Shown piece after piece: positions 58,556-64,000 of a DNA stretch of 64,000 nucleotides. Every line of letters begins with the position of its first letter. Positions within the stretch are counted from its first letter, which is position 1. The position numbers and the translations under genes are program-made. The stretch comes from Anagrus nilaparvatae (Eukaryota; Arthropoda; Insecta; Hymenoptera; Mymaridae), in the NCBI GenBank assembly GCA_022575985.1, contig JAKSXM010000007.1:37326501-37390500 (forward strand), written 5' to 3'. A model generated the notes under the pieces. It did no database searches. It was not told where the DNA came from and saw nothing but the letters and a program-made list of their open reading frames with translations.

Positions 58556-60060
58556 TTCTATATAAGGGAAAATAACATTTTTACTCAATCGGAGAGTTTC
58601 CATGGTAAGGAAATATGATATATATATATTTGAGTAAAAATGTTCATTTTGTTACCCAGAAATAAATTTTTGGGAATCCAAGATGGTGGACAATGAAACC
58701 AAAAAAATAATAGCATTTTTACTTAATTAAGGGGTTTTGTAGGGTCAGTAAATATGATATTTCAGTAAAAATTTTCACTATTATACCCCGAAATAGATTT
58801 TCGGGAATTCAAGATAGCGGAACGAAAAGCTTAAATTAAGGAAAATAACACTTTTACTTAATGGAGGAATTTCGAAGGTAACTAAATATATGATGACTCA
58901 ATAAAAATTTTCATTTTTATTACCCCGAAATAAATTTCCGGGAATCCAAGATGGCAGACCAAGAAACTAAAAAAAAATCATGTTTTCATACCCATATTTC
59001 AAACTTTTTCGTATATGAAATTCATATTAATATTGGAAAAAGAAAATGATCATATATGTATTTCATATTACTGTTTAATAAGTTCCAACTCAAAATCGTT
59101 CTGACGTCAAAGTTTCAAATGATTCATGTCAAGTATATTCACCTTATTTAAAAAATTTCAACTTCGAAAAAATCTACCTAGCGAAATTTGAAAAAAGCTC
59201 AAAATTGAACTTTCCTAAGCTGTCCCTTCTTCTTTATTATTCCACCACTTTTAAAAATGTTCAAAAATTACGAAAAAAGAGAGACTTTAGTAAAATTTCC
59301 TCAGGACTTTGATACTGTCATTATTTTTAAATTGTTCCTGGAAAAGCCGGAAATGGAAAAGTTTACTTTGTATTTTTAAGGTGCTGTAAAAAAAGTAACA
59401 AATTATATTTTTTCTTCAAAATTTGGTAGGAGGCTTGATTTTAAATAAATTTTGTGGTTCCGTTCCTAAATAAATGCGATGGGTCATCTTAGTTTGATTT
59501 GTAAATACCCTGGTTTGCAAAATTTCAAATTCCAAAATACATATATGATCATTATCTTTTTCCAATATTATTATGAGTGTCATATATGAATATCATGTAA
59601 GAAAAAGTTTGAAATGAGTATGGAAAAATGATTTTTTTAGTTTCTTGGTCTGGCATCTTTGATTCCAGGAAATTTATTACAGGATAATAAAAATGAAAAT
59701 TTTTATTGAATTATCATATATTTACTTACCTTCGAAACTCAGCAATTAAGTAAAAGTGTTATTTTCCTTAATTTAAGTTTCCGGAAACCCTTCGACCTAG
59801 TAAAAATGTTATTTTCCTTTTTTTTTAGTTTCTTGGTCCGCCATATTGGATTCCCAAAAATTTATTTCGAAGTATAAAAATGAACATTTTCACTGAAGTA
59901 TCACATTCCCTGTCCCCAAAAACCCTCCGATCGAGTAAAAATGTTATTTTCCCTTATTTTATCTACTTTTTTGGTACGCCATCTTGGATTCCCAAAAATA
60001 TATTTTGGGGAAAAAATAACAATTTTTATTGTAATATCATTAATTCTGATCTTGTGATCC
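58556..60060. repeat. Foldback repeat with triplicated AAGATGGCGGA sub-units per arm
   Basis: The sub-unit (TTCGGGAATCCAAGATGGC, GGACCAAGAAACTAAA, then AAAATAACATTTTTACT) occurs at about 58670, 58800 and 58930, and inverted at about 59645, 59830 and 59970. The centre (59170-59520) is the inverse of 31801-32235. Related sub-units lie at 48.25-48.9 kb. No ORF. Confidence 0.65.
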
Positions 60061-60634
60061 ATTTATTCTATTGAAAATATTAACTTTAGCGTTATGGAAT
60101 TCTTACCACCTGTCGTTTTCACAAATCCTAAAAAACTGTTTTTTGGTTAGAAATATAATTTTTTTACTGAAAATCTTTTTCCTTGATTCCCGAATTATAA
60201 ATTAATTTTATTTTAAATTAAAAAAAAAATGTTGCATATGCAAAGTTGCACATGGTGCACATGGCGCACATGCGATGTGCAACATTGCATATGAAATCCT
60301 TCGTTAGGGAACATCCCTTAGGAAATGAAACTACAAAATACAACAAACCAGAGATAAGTAATAATATACTACAAACGACAGAATATAACAAAAATGTATA
60401 TAAAATAAAAATATGTGTGTATTTTATGCGTAAATATATCTTCACTATACATATATATACTTATATTATACATATTTTGCTTTTAAAGAATCTTGAATAG
60501 GCAGGTGATGCATATATTTTTTTTAAATCTTTTTCATTGTTAAAAATTTCAGAGAAACGCAATAAAATGATTTCGCTAAGTATACAAATGTAGGAGATTT
60601 AAATTTATTTATTGATTAAGAATAAAATATTTTA
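60061..60634. other. AT-rich DNA with CATATG/GCACATG palindrome
   Basis: 60229-60292 is a cluster of GCACATG/GCATATG/GCGCACATGCG motifs with overall dyad symmetry. Otherwise nothing recognised. Confidence 0.45.
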
Positions 60635-60705
60635 TTCTTAATATCAGTATCAGTAATTAACGATCTCTACTAACAAATAATAATCTTATATTTCAAAGAT
60701 ACATA

Positions 60706-61669
60706 CACGGAAAAAAATTCTAAGTTGTATTGACAAATAACTTTGTTGAAATATGCCAACAAAGTATTTGTTGAATTGTCATAGTTACTTAGTTGATTCA
60801 AACAGAGTGAAAATTTTATTTAAAAAAAATTATTTTTTAATTTTTTTTTTTATTTATTTTTTTTTTTTTAATTTTTTTTTTTATAATTATTTTTTTATAT
60901 TTATTTATGTACTTATAGGTATATATTTATTAATTTAAAATCTGTTAAAAAAAACCGAAGAAAAATTTTGACTGCTACTGGGATCGAACTGAGTATTGCG
61001 GCTTCCGAGACTGCGTGATTATCCATTCTGCTAACAGGACAGTTGTATTTAATAAAAAAATTTTAAGTACTATATGTTACAGATAATAATTTTCGAAATT
61101 ATATGCAGAGTAAATTATACATACCCAGCGAAATGCATATTTAAAAATAATAGTTAAAACTATCATAAATAATTTTTAGGAAATCCCATTTCTTTATTAT
61201 AATAATAATGAATAATAATATAAGCAAAAGTAAATTATGCATACCCGCAGTGAAATTAATATTTAAAAATAATACTTAAAACTATCATTAAAAATTTTTA
61301 GGAAATTCCATTTCTTTATTGAATAATAATATAAACAAAAGCGCGCTGCTGAAAGAGAAGAGCATAATAGGATAGAAAGAGAAAGAATGAATAAATATTT
61401 TAATATAAAAGAAAAAGCATTGACCTAACTATTAAAATTAATCATATTAATGTTGTAGGTTGTTGGTTTATCTAACACTATGTTGATTCAACAAAGATTT
61501 AAGTGGTTAATTTAACAATTTTAATTTTGCTTGAATCAACAAAGTATTTGTTGGTTTAATGTTTTTATTTGACAATTCAACGTTTAATCTTTCCATTCAA
61601 CAAACTTACAATACTAATCATATTTCAGTTACGTAATACGTTTAGTTTGTCTTATATTTTTTTTACGTG
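60706..61669. mobile_element. TA-flanked DNA transposon, internally deleted copy
   Basis: Inverse of 984-3194, with ends CACGGAAAAAAATTC and complement of CACGTAAAAAAAATA. TA lies at 60704-60705 and 61670-61671. The opposite palindrome arm at about 62205-62225 shows the uninterrupted target (GAAAATGTCTTATGTATCTT), an internal empty site. It lacks the 125-codon ORF and both nested insertions of the long copy. Confidence 0.8.
60970..61043 (-). other. tRNA-like sequence in short TA transposon
   Basis: Minus strand A-box-like TTAGCAGAATGG and B-box-like CAGTTCGATCCC. Nearly the same as 2113-2188. Confidence 0.5.
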
Positions 61670-61778
61670 TAAGACATTTTCATGCTTTAATTGATGTTAA
61701 ATAATTTTTTAAGATAAATTAATAAATAATTTAACTTAAAAAAGTGGTTTTGAATGAAAAAAATTGTCCATCAATTTG

Positions 61779-61821
61779 TCTCAAGCGGGATTCGACCCCA
61801 CGACCTTTGGTTTGCCGGACC
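61779..61821 (-). other. Inverted 3' half of tRNA-like unit
   Basis: Minus strand copy of the anticodon-to-acceptor half of the unit at 61852-61924 (GGTCCGGCAAACCAAAGGTC onward), lacking the D arm. Together they form the palindrome apex. Confidence 0.6.
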
Positions 61822-61851
61822 TGTGATCCTGATTGTCTCCCGGGATGTCCG

Positions 61852-61924
61852 CTCTCGATGGCTCAGTTGGTAGAGCGTTGGTCCGGCAAACCAAAGGTCG
61901 TGGGGTCGAATCCCGCTCAAGACA
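61852..61924 (+). tRNA. tRNA-like sequence at apex of repeat P1
   Basis: Cloverleaf-like: A box TGGCTCAGTTGG, anticodon stem TTGGT/ACCAA with loop CCGGCAA (GGC, C at position 33), and T arm with B box GGGTCGAATCCC. The acceptor has mismatches. Homologous to 203-275. Pol III could transcribe it, but the C33 and repeat context argue against a decoding tRNA. Confidence 0.45.
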
Positions 61925-62330
61925 AATTAATGGACAATTTTTTTCATTCAAAACCACTTTTTTAAGTTAAATTATTTATTAATTTATCTTAAAAAATTAT
62001 TTAACATCAATTAAAAAATTTTTCTAATTTATTTATTTTTGAATTAGTGAATTTATCGTTCAATTTTTTTGATGAATTAATTAATTGAATTGTAAGACTT
62101 TATCGATGATTAACGAACAATGTTAATCATCGATAAAGTCTTACAATTCAATTAATTTTTTCTAATTTATTTAAAATTGTAAAAAATTTTAAATAAAATT
62201 AATGGCATGAAAATGTCTTATGTATCTTTGAAATATAAGATTATTATTTGTTCGTAGAGATCGTTAATTACTGATACTGATATTGAAAAATATGACGAAC
62301 GTTAAATTAATTAATTAATATTTTTTTCTT

Positions 62331-63980
62331 AAATCTTTTTTTCGTCACTTTTTATCACTTTTAGTTAAAGTTTATCATTCATAATAGTTACTAATATAAG
62401 AGCGAAATCATTTATCAAATATTAAATAATAAATTTTTAGTTTTGGGGAAAAGAGTTCTTTTAATTTTTACGCAAAAAGTTTGAGACAAAATTTTTTACA
62501 TATTCAAAATATTTGTCACATGCAAAAAAAATGGATAAAAAAAATTCCTAATACTTGAACCTCTATGTAAAACTGTTAAGTATTACGGCCAAAATTAGAA
62601 AAAAAACATTTTCAGATAAAAGTGTTTACAAACCATATCTCCATTACATTCGTAATATTACTCCAAACATTTTTTATTAATAGTAATAACTAATTTATAT
62701 AATTTTTTATTAATAGTAATAATTACTACATTTTTTATTAATAGTAATTATTCATTGTCCAATTACTCCATTACTTTTTGTAATGATTAATGGCCAAAAA
62801 ATGATTCACCATTACAAAAAGTAATGAGACGTTGCATTACTTATTATTTGCCTATTTTATTGAAAATATTAGTTTTCCAATTTATTTAATCAAAGTCAAA
62901 GTTTATCTTAGTTTATACTTATAGGTGTATTAAGTTTTATTATTTATTCTATTTTTGATTTTAAAAATATGAAATTCCTATAGTAAGTAGTTTATATTTC
63001 TTTTTGCATGTTGGACCAAATTTTTTCCTATGAAAGTACCAATATATGAAAATATGGTTATTACTCGATGTTTCCAATCTGACAATTAATTTTTTGAACT
63101 TTTTTTGCATAAAAAAAAGAGTAATAGTTTTTTCCTTTTAGAAAGTGGTACCTCATTTTTTTCTGTGTGGGTACTAGTTTTAGAAATATCCTTTATAGTC
63201 AATTTTTTTTTAAAATTGTTTACATAAAAAAATAAAAATATTAGCAATACTTTTTTCTTTTTGAACGTAGTACCTAATTTATTTCTATAAAAATATTAAT
63301 ATCTGAAAATATGGTTTTTACTCTAAATCCTGAATTTGATACTCAATTTTTTGAAAATTTTTTTCTTAATATTTTTTGCATAAACAAAATAAAAAAATAC
63401 TTTATTTAAACTTGAATACCAATCTTAAAGAGCCCGAAAACCCTGTAATAAATTTTTCTGGTCAGCGGCCAGAAAGCATCCATCTGAAAGTATAGTTTTA
63501 TTGCATATCTCGAATCTAATAGTTAATTTAAAAAAACTTTTTTCTTAAAAAACATGTTAAATTTAAAAATTCAAAAGGTATAATATTTATACTGAAAAAT
63601 TTTTTTTAATTTCCGGGTCAAAAAACAACACGTGTTAATGTTTACATTGAAGTTAATATATTTAAAGCTTAGAAGATGAATCATATAATTTAGCAATAAG
63701 TTCTTTAATACTAGAAAAATTTTAAACCTTTTTGTATTTTGTTTATAATATCAAAATTCGTTGATATGCGGCTGACTTTTTCAATACATACTTGTAAATT
63801 TAACTTTAGTATTTGAAATGTACTCAGTAGAGAAACATAAAATCTGTTTCTCAAATATTTCTATGTAGCTTTTAAGAATATATTGATGGTATGTTTTTAA
63901 AAAATAATTAATGAATATTTTGTTAAAAAAATTGTAAATTTCATTGTAAAAATTTATTTTGAATAAAAAATTTTTTTTTA
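62331..63980. repeat. AT-rich DNA with degenerate tandem units
   Basis: Bases 62740-62860 contain an inverted pair around CATTACTTTTTGTAATG. Bases 63010-63420 hold three degenerate units of about 130 bases (GAAAGTACC..ATATGAAAATATGG..TTTTTTGCATAAA). CTGGTCAGCGGCCAGAA at 63460 repeats 1366-1380. No gene. Confidence 0.45.
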
Positions 63981-64000
63981 GTCTGAAGAGGTTGGTGGTA
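63981..64000 (+). other. Possible exon start at window edge
   Basis: TTTTTTTTTAG followed by TCTGAAGAGGTTGGTGGT looks like a splice acceptor and exon start. Too short to judge. Confidence 0.15.

Larger units (their letters stand above)
60635..62330. repeat. Complete tRNA-apexed palindrome (family P1)
   Basis: Outer arms 60635-60705 and 62212-62285 are inverse copies (ATCAGTAATTAACGATCTCT). Inner arms run 61672-61820 and 61862-62000, nearly perfect. The left arm is split by the TA transposon 60706-61669. The right arm carries its own insert (about 62001-62195) with a stem GTAAGACTTTATCGATGATT and complement. The apex is the tRNA-like unit. Confidence 0.75.

Noticed and set aside
1..64000. Polydnavirus proviral segment
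   Set aside because: No recognisable bracovirus or ichnovirus gene family and no excision motif was seen.

Overview
The window looks like repeat-dense, very AT-rich chromosomal DNA from an insect, possibly a parasitoid hymenopteran. The evidence is spliceosomal introns, insect-type retroelements (BEL/Pao, copia, R1 and jockey/CR1-like LINEs), pogo/Tigger and piggyBac-like elements, and small EB-module membrane protein genes. The species assignment is inference. There is no bacterial-type gene organisation. Almost everything is transposon, transposon wreckage, palindrome or satellite.

Layout. 0-5.5 kb: a tRNA-like palindromic repeat, then a 2.2 kb TA-flanked transposon (984-3194) with an unrecognised 125-codon ORF and two nested insertions. 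6.3-11.1 kb: one intron-containing tyrosine recombinase gene of Crypton type, split by a 2.39 kb foldback element and a 0.98 kb TTAA-flanked piggyBac-like element. 11.3-14.9 kb: a non-coding LTR retrotransposon with near-identical 312-bp LTRs. 15.1-20.0 kb: a decayed BEL/Pao element on the minus strand. 20.4-24.5 kb: tandem repeats, including a satellite with about 130-bp monomers in a roughly 400-bp higher-order period. 27-32.9 kb: palindromic repeats, a TA-flanked MITE and a pogo/Tigger remnant. 32.9-36.4 kb: a 5'-truncated LINE interrupted by a foldback element with an exact 9-bp target duplication.

38.3-39.05 kb: a palindrome with tRNA halves at its apex. 40.5-42.5 kb: the best host-gene candidates, two convergent small EB-like membrane-anchored protein genes separated by an R1-type LINE insertion. 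43.1-45.5 kb: a cluster resembling remains of a virus-like or very large transposon, with a 201-codon intact exon, a capsid-like pseudogene and an exonuclease-like fragment, partly duplicated. 45.7-53.1 kb: MITEs and AT-rich DNA. 53.3-58.5 kb: a copia element with frameshifts, a nonsense codon and a LINE nested in it. 58.6-60.1 kb: a foldback repeat. 60.6-62.3 kb: a tRNA-apexed palindrome that carries a second, internally deleted copy of the 984-3194 transposon in one arm. The opposite arm preserves the empty site.

The most unusual theme is palindromic elements with pol III-type tRNA-like sequence at or near the apex, in at least two unrelated repeat families. The second is the virus-like cluster at 43-45.5 kb. 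Identifications rest on reading motifs; no database search was possible.
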